A DNA stretch of 64,000 bases from JAVBTT01 sp031556035 (GCA_031556035.1 JAVBTT010000002.1:62001-126000); one strand, 5' to 3'. Positions 52,219 through 62,729 are shown, counted from the first letter of the stretch. Notes: generated from the sequence alone by a model not told the origin. Numbers and translations are program-made.

Positions 52219-52662
52219 ATGGACGCGGTGCTCAGAGAGAACTGCCTGGACGCCAAAACCTTCCAGACGCTTCGCGGCGGCTGCCAGATGCCGCCGCTGG
52301 ACGACTATCTGCTTCAAAGGGCTCTGAGCGGCACCCTGTTCACGATAACGGCATTTGTCGCTGGCAGACCCATCGGGATGCTCAGGGTGACCGGGGACGG
52401 CGCGTATATCTTCCTGATCTGCGATGTGCTGGTGCTCCCCGAATACAGGCGAATGGGCCTCGGAAGCCGGCTTATTGAACGCGCTCTGGACAGGATTGAA
52501 TCCATGCTGCCCGCCGGAATGTGGGTGACGGTGAATCTTTTCTCTGCCCCGGGCAGGGAGGACTTTTACAGGCGGCTTGGCTTTCACTCGCTGCCCAACC
52601 AGCACTTCGGCTCCGGGATGCAGGTCATACTGAAGGCCACCGGGCTTAAAAACCCAAATTAA
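52219..52662 (+). CDS. GNAT-family N-acetyltransferase
   Basis: This 147-residue protein has the GNAT acetyl-CoA site in VLPEYRRMGLGSRLIERAL (about residues 74-92) and the later FYRRLGFHSLPNQ segment. It transfers an acetyl group from acetyl-CoA to an unknown amine. ATG 52219 follows GGGAGGCGGCTTG; the longer frame overlaps the GH13 gene in another frame and is not supported. It lies 23 bp after the GH13 gene and is the last gene of this run. Confidence 0.85.
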   Translation: MDAVLRENCLDAKTFQTLRGGCQMPPLDDYLLQRALSGTLFTITAFVAGRPIGMLRVTGDGAYIFLICDVLVLPEYRRMGLGSRLIERALDRIESMLPAGMWVTVNLFSAPGREDFYRRLGFHSLPNQHFGSGMQVILKATGLKNPN

Positions 52663-52676
52663 TTTTGTCTTCACTC

Positions 52677-52711
52677 AAAGCTCCCCCGCGCCTTCGGCGC
52701 GGGGGAGCTTT
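52677..52711. terminator. Bidirectional terminator between GNAT and WG/SLH genes
   Basis: aaagctcccccgcgcc and ggcgcgggggagcttt are perfectly complementary with a TTC loop, between convergent genes. The T-tract is short on both strands. Confidence 0.75.
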
Positions 52712-52719
52712 GGCTTATA

Positions 52720-54387
52720 TCACTGCTGCGTTACAAGGTCGTAGAGCTTCAGAATGGTTATTATGCTCTCCTCGCGGGTGTAGGTCCGCTTGGGCGCGAA
52801 CAGATTATCTCCTATGCCCGCCATGATGCCCGCTCCCTGAACCTGGCCGACCTGCGCGAGAGCCCAGCTGGAAATGGACGCGGAGTCGTCAAAGGTGGAG
52901 GTGTGCCTGTCAAGGGGCTCGTCCAGGGCGCGCATCAGGTTGGACAGCATTATCGCGGCCTGCTCGCGGGTGATCGTGGAGGCGGGATCAAATTTTCCGC
53001 CGCCCACCCCAATCACCACGTCCAGGGCACCCATTTTCATGATGTTTTCGTCGTCTGTGTCGGTAAAGTCCTTGCGCTCTTCTATCGCGTGTCCCATAAC
53101 GGTCTCATAGAGCGCGACCCCCAGGGCGCAGAATTCGGAGCGGGACGCTGGAGCGCCGAAATCCGACCTGAGGCTCTCCGGGACGAGGCCCAGCTCAATG
53201 GCGCGGTCAATGTGGTCGGCCGACCAGTCGGAGGGCGCCGCGCCCACAGCGACGGAACAGAGGCCGTACTGCGACGAGGAGACATACAGCGCCGCCGGGA
53301 GCAGCTTGTCGGTTTTCTGGTCAAAGCCGGATTCGAGCTCCTCTATTGAAAAGCTCTGGGAGGACACCCTCGCGCCAGTGGTGTCGATAAGCACGTATGA
53401 GCCGTCGCCCGTCATCGCGGCGGCGTATTGCTCAGTCACCGGGGCGATATGGAGGTATTGCGGGGCAAGCACCGTCGCGCCTGCGCTGTCGATAAGCCCT
53501 ATGGCGGAGCCGTCGTAGACGACGAAAACCCTGTCGTTCCATCTGCCGATGCCGCTCCACTTAAAACCCCCGACCGGCGTTCCCGCGGTGTTTACAAGGC
53601 CCCATTGCCCCCCCTGGGCGGCCATGGCGAGCCCGCCCAGAAACACCCTGCCGGTAATCCCGGAAAAGGCGAAGCCCTGAAAATCCTTCAGAATGTATTT
53701 TCCCGACTTGTCGATAACTCCGTAGAGGCTGTTTTCCATGACCACCGCGTAGCCGTCGCAGAAGGGATACGCCTCACTGTATATGGCGGGAATTGAGAAA
53801 ACTCCGTTTTTGTCGGAGTAGCCCAGGAGCCCGGACTCGCCCTCGGCGACAAACAGGCCCTCCGAGACGGTGAAAGTGGACACAATATTTCCGGCTATCT
53901 GCGACCGGGAACCGTCAAGTCCTATCAGGAGCTTGGAGCCGTCCTCAAGCTCGGCCACGGCGCTGCCCTCGTTGAAGCCGGATATGTTGTAGAGGTGCTC
54001 AGTATCCAGCCTGATTTTGACGGCGCCGGTTTTATCTATGTACAGCGCCTCGGTTTTCCATTCGCTTCCCTCCTGATAGTTGGCAACCAGACCGGCAAGC
54101 CCCTGGCTGAAACCCAGGGTGAATAAGTTGGCGCCCTCAGAAGCGTTCGGGAAATAGTCAGCCGCGGTAAACGGGCCGATGACAGCAACGCCCGTCGTGT
54201 CCAGATAATAATGTTCGTTTCCCATGCGGGCGCTTATCAGACCCTCGGAAAAATAGCCCATGTCATCATACATGCCGTCTGTGAGGCTCGTCAGCGACAT
54301 GTCCTGCGCGCCCAGGGCCGGGACGGACAGGCAGAGACTCAGCGCGAGGGAGAGGGCGAGCGCGGCGCTAAAAATCCTTTTACGCAT
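52720..54387 (-). CDS. WG-repeat protein with three C-terminal SLH domains
   Basis: This 555-residue exported protein has a signal peptide (1-27, RKRIFSAALALSLALSL then SVPALGAQ), about six WG/KWG-type repeats in residues 40-350 (for example GYSDKNGVFSIPAIYSEAYP and GVIDKSGKYI), a linker, and three SLH domains at about 390-430, 440-490 and 495-550. Attachment is therefore through the C-terminus, unlike the giant SLH protein. WG repeats are likely binding modules; their ligand is unknown. ATG 54387 is preceded by AAGG at 9 nt; longer upstream frames have no ribosome site. It diverges from the giant secreted protein. Confidence 0.87.
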   Translation of the reverse strand: MRKRIFSAALALSLALSLCLSVPALGAQDMSLTSLTDGMYDDMGYFSEGLISARMGNEHYYLDTTGVAVIGPFTAADYFPNASEGANLFTLGFSQGLAGLVANYQEGSEWKTEALYIDKTGAVKIRLDTEHLYNISGFNEGSAVAELEDGSKLLIGLDGSRSQIAGNIVSTFTVSEGLFVAEGESGLLGYSDKNGVFSIPAIYSEAYPFCDGYAVVMENSLYGVIDKSGKYILKDFQGFAFSGITGRVFLGGLAMAAQGGQWGLVNTAGTPVGGFKWSGIGRWNDRVFVVYDGSAIGLIDSAGATVLAPQYLHIAPVTEQYAAAMTGDGSYVLIDTTGARVSSQSFSIEELESGFDQKTDKLLPAALYVSSSQYGLCSVAVGAAPSDWSADHIDRAIELGLVPESLRSDFGAPASRSEFCALGVALYETVMGHAIEERKDFTDTDDENIMKMGALDVVIGVGGGKFDPASTITREQAAIMLSNLMRALDEPLDRHTSTFDDSASISSWALAQVGQVQGAGIMAGIGDNLFAPKRTYTREESIITILKLYDLVTQQ

Positions 54388-54445
54388 AATCATCATCCTT
54401 AAGCTTTTTGCGGCATTGATTGTTCCGGCAATACCCGCTGTTATA

Positions 54446-54474
54446 TTTATACCACGATTTGCGCCAAAACGCAA
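54446..54474 (-). promoter_or_regulatory. Promoter of the WG/SLH gene
   Basis: On the minus strand TTGCGT (54474-54469), 17 nt and TATAAA (54451-54446) lie 58 bp before the start at 54387. Confidence 0.55.
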
Positions 54475-54603
54475 CAATACGACAGAAAGTGACCCGATCT
54501 ACATTGTGCAATATTACGGGAGCTGGACAGCGCGGGGTTTAATCGCGGATCAAAACTATGTCCATAATTGAAAGATTTTTCTTATTATTTAAAAGATACT
54601 TTG

Positions 54604-54632
54604 TTTACAACTGACAACCGCAATCTTAAAAT
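54604..54632 (+). promoter_or_regulatory. Promoter of the giant secreted protein, with a long leader
   Basis: TTTACA (54604-54609), 17 nt and TAAAAT (54627-54632) lie 221 bp before the start at 54854, giving a leader of about 215 nt. The leader holds an imperfect hairpin (ccgttcgcc / ggcgagcgg, 54648-54680). I recognise no known riboswitch in it. Confidence 0.5.
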
Positions 54633-54853
54633 TATTTATGGGGAATTTTCCGTTCGCCCGGGCATCCGGATCAGGCGAGCGGTTTGTATCCCCGTTTAAT
54701 GCTAATATTGTTTGAAAGCGCAGATTAAATAATCGGCAAAAGTCTGTCGCAACAGGGTTTTCGATTATGATAAGTCGATTTTTAACATGAGATCAGTAGT
54801 TAGTATTAAACAAAGCCCAAGAGTTATATGGACAAAGAAATGGAGTGACGGCA

Positions 54854-57800
54854 ATGAAACAGCACCGAACCCGCAGCCCACGCAAGACGCTCGCGAACCT
54901 GACCGCCCTTCTGTTCGCGCTCGCCCTTATGTTGACTCCCGCGGGAGCGCTTGTCCCGTCCGCGTTCGCGGCGGGGGGCGGTCTGCCCGCGCACAGCACC
55001 CCCACCGCGGTAGAACTTTCCGAAAACGGCCTTATTCAGTTCCAGGGATATTACGCCGCCAATTTTACCATAACGATCTACAAAAACGGGGAAACCGCCG
55101 GAACCAGTCAGGCCGTCAAGGTTCCCGCCTCTGAGAACTTTGTGTCCGGACAGAATCTTCTGCCGGCGCTGCGCACCATCGGCGAGGGGACTTATACCGT
55201 TACAGTCCGCGCGGACGCGGATGAAACGCATTCCGCGAGCGCGGAGTCCTCCCTCTCCAACGCGCTTGTCCTGGAAAAGCTGACCGCTCCGGTTATCCGG
55301 GGCTGGCAGGGAAAAACGGCCGTATGGAAGGCCGCGGAAGGCGCCAATTCCTACAGCGTACAGCTTTACAGGGGCGGAGCGCCTCTGGGATCTCCCGTAA
55401 CGGTCGGCGCCGTTAAGTATACCTTTCCTTCGGTATCCACAGGTGATGCCTTCACCGTAACCTCAGTGGCGGACACCGCGACGCGCTTTTTCGATTCGCC
55501 CCCCTCCGCGGGGAGCGGAGAATACACGGACGCCCTGCGGTTGTCTTTTGACCCCGAAGCCCTGCCCAAGGGGGTTACCGAGCGCTTTATCGTCGAGGGG
55601 CCGGACGGCTGCGCGATAGACGAGATCACCTACAGCTACGACGCCTCCAAGGTAACGGTGGACAGGGACGGCAACATCTCTGTCGCTCCGGGCTACAGCC
55701 CGGCGGAAGGCGAGCAGGTCACGGTTCAGGCGACGGTTAAATACTACGAGAACCCGAAGTACTTCAACGGTTTTGAAAACGGCGCGGGCTTCACCAACAA
55801 CGCCGACCGCGTCGATGTCAGGGGCGATTCCCTTTCCACGGGGGGGCAGGCCTCGCGCACCGGACGTTACGGCGGCACAACCAAGAACACCTCCGGCAAC
55901 GGCGCGAACACCGCGATACCGAGCCCCGCCGCCGGCAAGCTTGTCTTCTGGTATTACGATCCGTTCGACGAAGAGGAGTTGGCCTCAACCCACACCGGGG
56001 CCACTAAGCTCGGAATATGCGTCAACGCCTACGGCTCCGGGGATCCGGCGGGCACAAACTTCGCCGGAATCGGCTATAACAACGACGCGCCCGCGACCAA
56101 CAAGCCCTATTACGTCTACAGAACCTCCGGAGCAAACTGGCTTCCGACCGCTGTGGCGCGCAGCCGCGGCTGGCACAAGTTCGTGTTTGACGTGACCGCC
56201 GAGGGAATGACGCTCTACATTGACGGGACGAGGGCCTATGGGCCGGTCACGACAATAAAGACCGTCACCGGCCTGATGTTCGCCAACAACTGGGGGAACC
56301 AGACCGGAAATCAGTCCTACATAAACGCCAAGCATTTTATTGACGACATCTATGTGCTCGCCTCCGGCGCAGAACTCAAAACCGCCACACTCAGCAGGAC
56401 TATCACCCTCGCGCCTAAGCGCTACTCGGTATCCCCCGGGCAGCCGGTTTTTGACCTGGCCAACCCCAGGGATGTAGACATAACCGTCGAGCCCGACCTC
56501 ACCGACCTGACTTACGTTGATATAGGCGGAGCGGCGCTAGCCGCCGACGCCGATTATACGGTCTCGGGCAAGGTTCTGACTCTGCTCAAGACCGGGTACG
56601 TCTCCTCGCTTGAGGCGGGCAGTTATACCCTCAGCCTGCACATGGGCGGTCAGATCGTCCCGGCCACCCTCCTGGTGGTCAACAACCTGCCGCGCAAATA
56701 CTACGTCAACTCCCAGACCGGCGATGACTCGGCGGACGGCAGAACCGAGGCCACAGCCTGGAAAAGCCTAACCAATCCGAACGCGACTGTTTTCAACCCC
56801 GGGGACGAGATCCTGCTGCACGCGGAGAGCGTTTGGAACGGGCAGCTCGTGCTGCGCGGCTCCGGCAGCGAGGGCAAGATCATAACGCTGGGCAAATACG
56901 GCTCGGATGATCCGGAAAAGCGACCGGTCATCAACGGCTCGGGAACGATTGGCCAGACTGTGTACAACATCATTCCCAGCAGCGAGGGTGAGATCAATCA
57001 GAAGCAGTCCGCCGCGGTGGAGCTTCACAACGCCTCCTACTGGGAGATCAGCGGCCTTGAGGTCACGAACATGGGCGAGGCCGCCCAGAACGGGCGCAAC
57101 GGCATAATGGTTATGAACAATTACGCGCCTACCGCCGCCGAGCGCACCGCCGCTAACTGGCTCGCCAGCAAGCAGACCCATGTGTATATACGCGACTGCT
57201 ACGTGCACGACGTAAACGGCAAGCATCAGGGTCAGGGCGGCATTAAGCACGCGGGCGGGATCATCTTCTACGGCTATGTGGCAGACGCCCTCGTCGAGGG
57301 CTGCAAGGTCGTCAGGGTCGACAACGAGGGAATCCGCAACACGATATTCCATCCTGGCGGGACAGACTCGGCCGCCGGCTATCCGTCGGATTCCGGCAAC
57401 AAGGTCGTGTTCCGCAACAACTACGTGGCCCAGGTCAGCGGCGACGCAATAGTCATGAGCGGCGTCGTGGACGGTGAGATGTCCTACAACGTGGTGACGG
57501 ACTGCGGCAGGAGCTATGTGACCGGCAGAGACGGCAAGCCGCTGGCGCCAGGCGCGGAGCCCGCGCTGCTCAGCACCCACAATTACGCGGCTGCCTGGTT
57601 CATGGGCAGCAAGCACACGGTCGCCCAGTACAACGAGGTGTTCAACAACCCCTATGTCTGTCCGGACGGCGAGGCATTCGACATCGACCTGTTCTGTGAC
57701 AATGTGGTCTACCAGTACAACTACTCGCACCACAACGCGGGCGGCGTCTGCCTGTTCATGGGCAGCGCGACAAACAGCGCGTTCCGCTACAATATAAGCC

Positions 57801-60800
57801 TTGAGGACGGCTCGACCGCCAACAGGCCTCATCTGTTCTATTACGCGGTAGCCGGCAGCACGACAAACAACGCCCATCCCAAGATTTACAACAACGTTTT
57901 CTCGCTGGCGTCGGGCGTGAACAATCTGTTTGACGCAGGCTCCGCCAACGCCGGATACCTGCATTTCCAGAACAACATTCTGTACTCGCGCTACAGCGCC
58001 TATCCGACCCTGATGTATTCCAACTCATACTCCGTCAGCAACGGTGAGTTCAGCAACAATATTATTTATCCGCAGGCGCTTTATGAAAAGCTCATGCCGC
58101 GCGTGGGCGCGGGCGTGCTCAGCGCCGGGAATACCGCAGCCGACCCGCTTTTCGCCGGGGAGTACGCGATACCCGAGGGGGTTATAACCGGAAACCTAAC
58201 CTCCGGCTTCGGCTTTGACTCTTCGAGGCTCGCGATGTTCAAGCTCGCCGGAACCTCTCCGGCAATTGACGCGGGCGTCAGGGTCGATTACTGGCCCGGG
58301 GTGGCCGAGGACAAGCGCATTCCCCTCGCGCGGGACTTCTTCGGCAACGCGCTGACCGGAACCGAGCTTCCGGATATCGGCGCACACGAGTACTCCAATG
58401 AGAACCCAATCGGGTACGCGACGGTCACGTTTGACGGCAACGGGGCTGATATCGACGCCGAGCCCACGGAGATGACCGTCGTTATCGGCAATCTGCTGGG
58501 CGTCCTGCCCGTGCCTCCGGTGCGCTACGGCTACATATTCGACGGCTGGTACGAGAACGCCGACGGCACGGGCGCCCGGATCACGGCGGATACCGTCGTT
58601 TACGGCGATATGACTGCCTATGCCAGGTGGAGGGGCTTCGGCCCAGGCGAGAAGGCGGGCATGGCCCTGACCAGCGAGCGCAACTTCGTAGTCACAGGAG
58701 AACCCACAAGGCTTTCCCTTCTGGACGTGTGGGGCGACGGACGCAAAACCCCGGCCGATATTGGAGACATCTTCGATGTGACCTACAGCGTGGATCATCC
58801 GCTGGCCACTGTGGACGCGGACGGCTATCTGAGCGTCCCGGCGGGAGTCACCGGCACGATAAAGGTGACGGCGTCCGTCCGGCTGAAGTCTTACGTGTTC
58901 AGCGAGGGTTTTGAAACTGCATCCGATTTTGTGAACTCCCTGCCGCAGAACTTCACGCGCTCGACCGAGCGGGCGCACTCCGGGAGCTACGGGCTCAAAA
59001 TGCTCAAAACCAGCGCCGGGAGCCTCGAAGGAGTGAAGAGCTTTGGCGAGAAGATGTCCGGAGTCGTCACGATTATGTACTACGACGATATTTCCACCGC
59101 CAAGCCGCGCATGGCCGCCGCCGTCAACAACGACAGCGCTCAGTACAATCTGGGCGTATACTACGACGGCACCACAAACGGCAGGCAGGACAACTACTCG
59201 TACCGCAACAACTCCGGCACCTGGCTCGACACCGGGATACCACGCTCCACCGGCTGGCATGAGCTGAAGTGGGTGTTCGGTTCCGACGGACTGCGAATGT
59301 ATATCGACGGCAAAAACGTAATGGGCGAAGCCGGTGTCATCTCCGGCGTCAGGCAGTTTAACCGCGTCCGCCTCATGGGCAACTGGTCCAACCAGATGGA
59401 CGCCGCCGACTTCAAGCTCTACTTCGACGACATCAGGGTTTGGGACGGCGTGAGCGCGGGCGAGACTATAACCACCCCGCCCTATGCGCTGAAAGCCAAC
59501 CCCTCCGACCTCACCCAGGTACTCATCGCGGGAGATGATTTCTCCATCTCAGACTACCACGGAACACTTCAGCTCAGCGCCGCCGCGCTGCCCTCGGGGC
59601 TCGCCGGCGCGGACTACGGCATCGTCTGGTCGGTCGAAAACCTGGACGGCGAGGCGACGATAACCCAGGGCGGACTGCTGACCGCCGTCAAGAGCGGCCT
59701 GGTCAGAGTCACCGCGGCCTCGGTTCAGAACCCGGCGCTGAGGGACAGCAGGACTGTCACGATTACCAACAACTCCGTGCTCAGCATCGAGCCCGTAGGC
59801 GGCGTCGCCGCCATATCCGCCCCCGGAGGCCAGCTCAGGCTTAAGATGGTCTCCGACCCGCAGATGGACTTCCAGTATTATGACTGGACGCTGACCGATC
59901 TCTCCGGCAACGAAACCGATATCGCGCTGCTGGCGCGTTCGGCGGGAGGGTTGGCCGGCCCGGCCTCCAACGCCTCCAACGACAGCCTTCTCACCGCCAT
60001 ACAGGACGGCGCGGTGCGAGTGACGGCTGCCAGCAAGCAGTTCCCGGAAATGAAGGCGACGCTTGACATCTCGATATCCGGCCAGGGCGTCAAGCTTACC
60101 GGGGTTTCCCCGGTCGGCGCGTCAACGGGCGTGGGCGAGGAAGTGCAACTCACTGCGGCCCTCACACCGGAAAACGCCGCGAACAAGACCCTCACCTGGT
60201 CGGTTGAGAACAGCGGCGGCACAAACGCGGTGATTGACCCGTATACCGGCAGGCTCAGCGCCGGAAGCGTCGCAGGAAGGGTGGCCGTCACGGCGAGGGC
60301 CAACGACGGCACCGGTATAACCGGCAGCGCGATTGTAACAATCACCCGACCGGCGGGCGCGTACGTCAGCATCGAATCCGCCGAGGTTTCCGACCCGCAG
60401 GCGGGCTATCCGGCCTCCAGCGCTCTGGACGGCGACCAGAATACCGCCTGGCGCTCATCGGTCGCGGCGAACCGCTCAATCACGATAAGGCTCGCGCGGG
60501 CGCAGACAATCGACAGCTTAATGTACGTTCCCGAGCAGGGGTCGCTCGGGCTTAACGGCGCAATAACGCAGTACAGGATTGAGACCAGCCTTGACGGCGT
60601 TAGCTTCACCGAAGCCGCCAGCGGCGTATGGAAGCGCAGCACAGAGGCAAAGGGCGCGGCGATCCGCCCGGTGAGCGCGGTGTATGTCCGCCTCAGCACC
60701 CCCAACAACGGCGGCGCGTATGTCTCGGCCTCGGAAATCAAAATCGGCCTGGGTGAAAACGGCACAGGTGCGCTTGAGGCTGCTCCCGGAACCTACAAGC

Positions 60801-62647
60801 CCGTAATCGCGGCAAACTCCGAGGGCAAGCAAGCCTGGAAGCAGCTCTTTGTCCCCACCAAGCCCGGAACCGCCGGCTACTCCAACGACCACACGATCTG
60901 GAAGGGCACCGACGGCAGATGGCACATGGTAGGCATCACCGGCAGCGGCAGCGGCCATGAGCGCGCGCAGTACCACGCGGTAAGCGACAATCTGCTCGGG
61001 CCGTGGGCAGAGCTTGAGCCCGTGACCGACTACCAGCACCCCGATCCTGCGGCAAAGCTGGCTAAGTCAGGCGGTCGGGACGACAGGCTTGACACCCACG
61101 CCCCGCACGCGGTCATCAGGGACGGCGTCACCTATCTGATTTACCGCTCCGACTACTACCACGGCATGATGAACTCGCTGGCGCTGGACACTACATCCGA
61201 CATGGAAAACTGGACTCAGCGCCTGGACATCAACTACACTATAAGCGGCTTTGACGAGGTCAATGTGCTCAACGACCTGTACAAGCGCGACATTAACGTA
61301 ATTGAGATTGACGGCACATATTATATGTACAGCGTAGCGATGGACTACAGCGGCAGCGGACACACCGGCAACGGCCGTTCGGCTGTCTCGGTGTTTGAGT
61401 CCAAGGATCTGATAAACTGGACCTTCAAGGACGTCGTCCTCACCACCTCCGGTACAGCCACAAACGCGGGCTGGAGCGCGGCAGAATCCCCGTTCGTGTT
61501 CCGGTACGGAGAAAAGTATTACCTTTCCGTGACCCTGACCGACAGCGGAGCCGCGACCTACCACGACACGTTCATTTTTGAGTCCGACAACCCGTTCGAT
61601 TTCGGCGACTTCAACGGAAACACGGCCAGTCCCGCGAACGAACACTATGTCACAAGGCTGGACGTTCACGCGCCGGAGTTCGTCTACGACGCGGAGAGCA
61701 ACAAGTGGTATGTCACCACCTGCGGCTGGCCGGCCAACATGAAGCACTATATCGACGGCACTACCACCCTCGGCAGGGGCGTGCTGATAGCTGAGCTCAG
61801 CTTCGAGCGCCTGCCCCAAACGGAGACGGCTGTCTATGACTGCGAGCTGACCGTCGAACGCGACGCGGCGGCGCGCTTCAGGCTCCCGGCGACCGGCGCG
61901 GGCCTCACCTTCGCGATTGAGACACAGCCCGCCCACGGAGCGATCTCCGATTTTGACGTGCTCACCGGAGAGTACACCTACACCCCGGAGAAAGGCTACG
62001 TCGGCGCCGATGCATTCACCTTCTCGGCCGGAGGAAAGACCGCAGCAATTCGCATAACGGTGATTGACGCCATGCAGACCGAGGTCGGCGTAACCGTCAC
62101 CGTCACCCCAGGCACTATTGTTGCCGGTCTGTCAGCCTATATCAACGTCGACGCGGATATTCAGGGACTAGACGGCTGGGATTCGGCCGTTGCCTACCTT
62201 GTTAAAGACGGCACCCGCTTCGGTGAGGCATTTCCAGTGATTGGCGGCAGAGCCAGAATTTACACATCCGCAGCGCCAGAGGCAGGAACACTGGGCATCG
62301 CGGTGGATGTATACCGCCTTTCTGAACTTGTCGCCTCCGGGCTCGGAAGCATTGAGGTCGTGCCCTACAATACCGACATATGGACGGCGGCGCATCAGGC
62401 CGGGGACGGGAAGCTTGTTATCACCTTCAACGAGGCAATATCGCCCAAGGCGGGCGGCTACGCGCTTACAATCGACGGGAAAGCCTTCCATTGCACCCAG
62501 ACTGCGGCCAACGAGCTGACGGCCGACATATCCCGGATCACGGCTCCGGGCCCCCACAGGGCGTCGGTCAAGGGAGTCAAGTATCCGCGCCTGTTCCCGA
62601 GCTACAGCTTCACATTCACGGTGGACTTCGTCATCGAACAGCCATAA
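54854..62647 (+). CDS. Giant secreted multidomain protein: beta-helix, discoidin and GH43-like regions
   Basis: This 2597-residue exported protein has a signal peptide (1-40, ending SAFAAG). Approximate order: Fn3/Ig-like modules (45-300); a jelly-roll region (300-508); a right-handed beta-helix (613-1180, starting YYVNSQTGDDSADGRT); one InlB-type repeat (1190-1260, ending IFDGWYENADG); a second jelly-roll like the first (1345-1540); Big2-like modules (1549-1640, 1745-1832); a discoidin/F5-8C domain (1835-1965, ALDGDQNTAWRS); a GH43-like beta-propeller (1990-2325) with candidate acids in NDHTIWKGTDGRWH, THAPHAVIRDG and HAPEFVYD; and a cadherin-like module (2325-2407, EYTYTPEKGYVGADAFTF). No SLH, LPXTG or membrane anchor is visible. 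ATG 54854 follows GGAGTGACGG. Likely a secreted polysaccharide-degrading enzyme. Confidence 0.86.
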   Translation: MKQHRTRSPRKTLANLTALLFALALMLTPAGALVPSAFAAGGGLPAHSTPTAVELSENGLIQFQGYYAANFTITIYKNGETAGTSQAVKVPASENFVSGQNLLPALRTIGEGTYTVTVRADADETHSASAESSLSNALVLEKLTAPVIRGWQGKTAVWKAAEGANSYSVQLYRGGAPLGSPVTVGAVKYTFPSVSTGDAFTVTSVADTATRFFDSPPSAGSGEYTDALRLSFDPEALPKGVTERFIVEGPDGCAIDEITYSYDASKVTVDRDGNISVAPGYSPAEGEQVTVQATVKYYENPKYFNGFENGAGFTNNADRVDVRGDSLSTGGQASRTGRYGGTTKNTSGNGANTAIPSPAAGKLVFWYYDPFDEEELASTHTGATKLGICVNAYGSGDPAGTNFAGIGYNNDAPATNKPYYVYRTSGANWLPTAVARSRGWHKFVFDVTAEGMTLYIDGTRAYGPVTTIKTVTGLMFANNWGNQTGNQSYINAKHFIDDIYVLASGAELKTATLSRTITLAPKRYSVSPGQPVFDLANPRDVDITVEPDLTDLTYVDIGGAALAADADYTVSGKVLTLLKTGYVSSLEAGSYTLSLHMGGQIVPATLLVVNNLPRKYYVNSQTGDDSADGRTEATAWKSLTNPNATVFNPGDEILLHAESVWNGQLVLRGSGSEGKIITLGKYGSDDPEKRPVINGSGTIGQTVYNIIPSSEGEINQKQSAAVELHNASYWEISGLEVTNMGEAAQNGRNGIMVMNNYAPTAAERTAANWLASKQTHVYIRDCYVHDVNGKHQGQGGIKHAGGIIFYGYVADALVEGCKVVRVDNEGIRNTIFHPGGTDSAAGYPSDSGNKVVFRNNYVAQVSGDAIVMSGVVDGEMSYNVVTDCGRSYVTGRDGKPLAPGAEPALLSTHNYAAAWFMGSKHTVAQYNEVFNNPYVCPDGEAFDIDLFCDNVVYQYNYSHHNAGGVCLFMGSATNSAFRYNISLEDGSTANRPHLFYYAVAGSTTNNAHPKIYNNVFSLASGVNNLFDAGSANAGYLHFQNNILYSRYSAYPTLMYSNSYSVSNGEFSNNIIYPQALYEKLMPRVGAGVLSAGNTAADPLFAGEYAIPEGVITGNLTSGFGFDSSRLAMFKLAGTSPAIDAGVRVDYWPGVAEDKRIPLARDFFGNALTGTELPDIGAHEYSNENPIGYATVTFDGNGADIDAEPTEMTVVIGNLLGVLPVPPVRYGYIFDGWYENADGTGARITADTVVYGDMTAYARWRGFGPGEKAGMALTSERNFVVTGEPTRLSLLDVWGDGRKTPADIGDIFDVTYSVDHPLATVDADGYLSVPAGVTGTIKVTASVRLKSYVFSEGFETASDFVNSLPQNFTRSTERAHSGSYGLKMLKTSAGSLEGVKSFGEKMSGVVTIMYYDDISTAKPRMAAAVNNDSAQYNLGVYYDGTTNGRQDNYSYRNNSGTWLDTGIPRSTGWHELKWVFGSDGLRMYIDGKNVMGEAGVISGVRQFNRVRLMGNWSNQMDAADFKLYFDDIRVWDGVSAGETITTPPYALKANPSDLTQVLIAGDDFSISDYHGTLQLSAAALPSGLAGADYGIVWSVENLDGEATITQGGLLTAVKSGLVRVTAASVQNPALRDSRTVTITNNSVLSIEPVGGVAAISAPGGQLRLKMVSDPQMDFQYYDWTLTDLSGNETDIALLARSAGGLAGPASNASNDSLLTAIQDGAVRVTAASKQFPEMKATLDISISGQGVKLTGVSPVGASTGVGEEVQLTAALTPENAANKTLTWSVENSGGTNAVIDPYTGRLSAGSVAGRVAVTARANDGTGITGSAIVTITRPAGAYVSIESAEVSDPQAGYPASSALDGDQNTAWRSSVAANRSITIRLARAQTIDSLMYVPEQGSLGLNGAITQYRIETSLDGVSFTEAASGVWKRSTEAKGAAIRPVSAVYVRLSTPNNGGAYVSASEIKIGLGENGTGALEAAPGTYKPVIAANSEGKQAWKQLFVPTKPGTAGYSNDHTIWKGTDGRWHMVGITGSGSGHERAQYHAVSDNLLGPWAELEPVTDYQHPDPAAKLAKSGGRDDRLDTHAPHAVIRDGVTYLIYRSDYYHGMMNSLALDTTSDMENWTQRLDINYTISGFDEVNVLNDLYKRDINVIEIDGTYYMYSVAMDYSGSGHTGNGRSAVSVFESKDLINWTFKDVVLTTSGTATNAGWSAAESPFVFRYGEKYYLSVTLTDSGAATYHDTFIFESDNPFDFGDFNGNTASPANEHYVTRLDVHAPEFVYDAESNKWYVTTCGWPANMKHYIDGTTTLGRGVLIAELSFERLPQTETAVYDCELTVERDAAARFRLPATGAGLTFAIETQPAHGAISDFDVLTGEYTYTPEKGYVGADAFTFSAGGKTAAIRITVIDAMQTEVGVTVTVTPGTIVAGLSAYINVDADIQGLDGWDSAVAYLVKDGTRFGEAFPVIGGRARIYTSAAPEAGTLGIAVDVYRLSELVASGLGSIEVVPYNTDIWTAAHQAGDGKLVITFNEAISPKAGGYALTIDGKAFHCTQTAANELTADISRITAPGPHRASVKGVKYPRLFPSYSFTFTVDFVIEQP

Positions 62648-62669
62648 GCCGTCATAGTATCCCCAAAAA

Positions 62670-62707
62670 CGCAGCTATCCCCCGGCTTCGGCCGGGGGAT
62701 AGCTGCG
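62670..62707 (+). terminator. Terminator hairpin after the giant secreted protein
   Basis: cgcagctatcccccggc and gccgggggatagctgcg pair perfectly around a TTCG tetraloop, 22 bp after the stop. The T-tract is weak. Confidence 0.7.
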
Positions 62708-62729
62708 TAAGACTGAAGACAACGTCCTC

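Noticed and set aside
54640..54853. Possible riboswitch in the leader of the giant secreted gene
   Set aside because: I looked for c-di-GMP and other known riboswitch cores and found none. Only one imperfect hairpin is visible.
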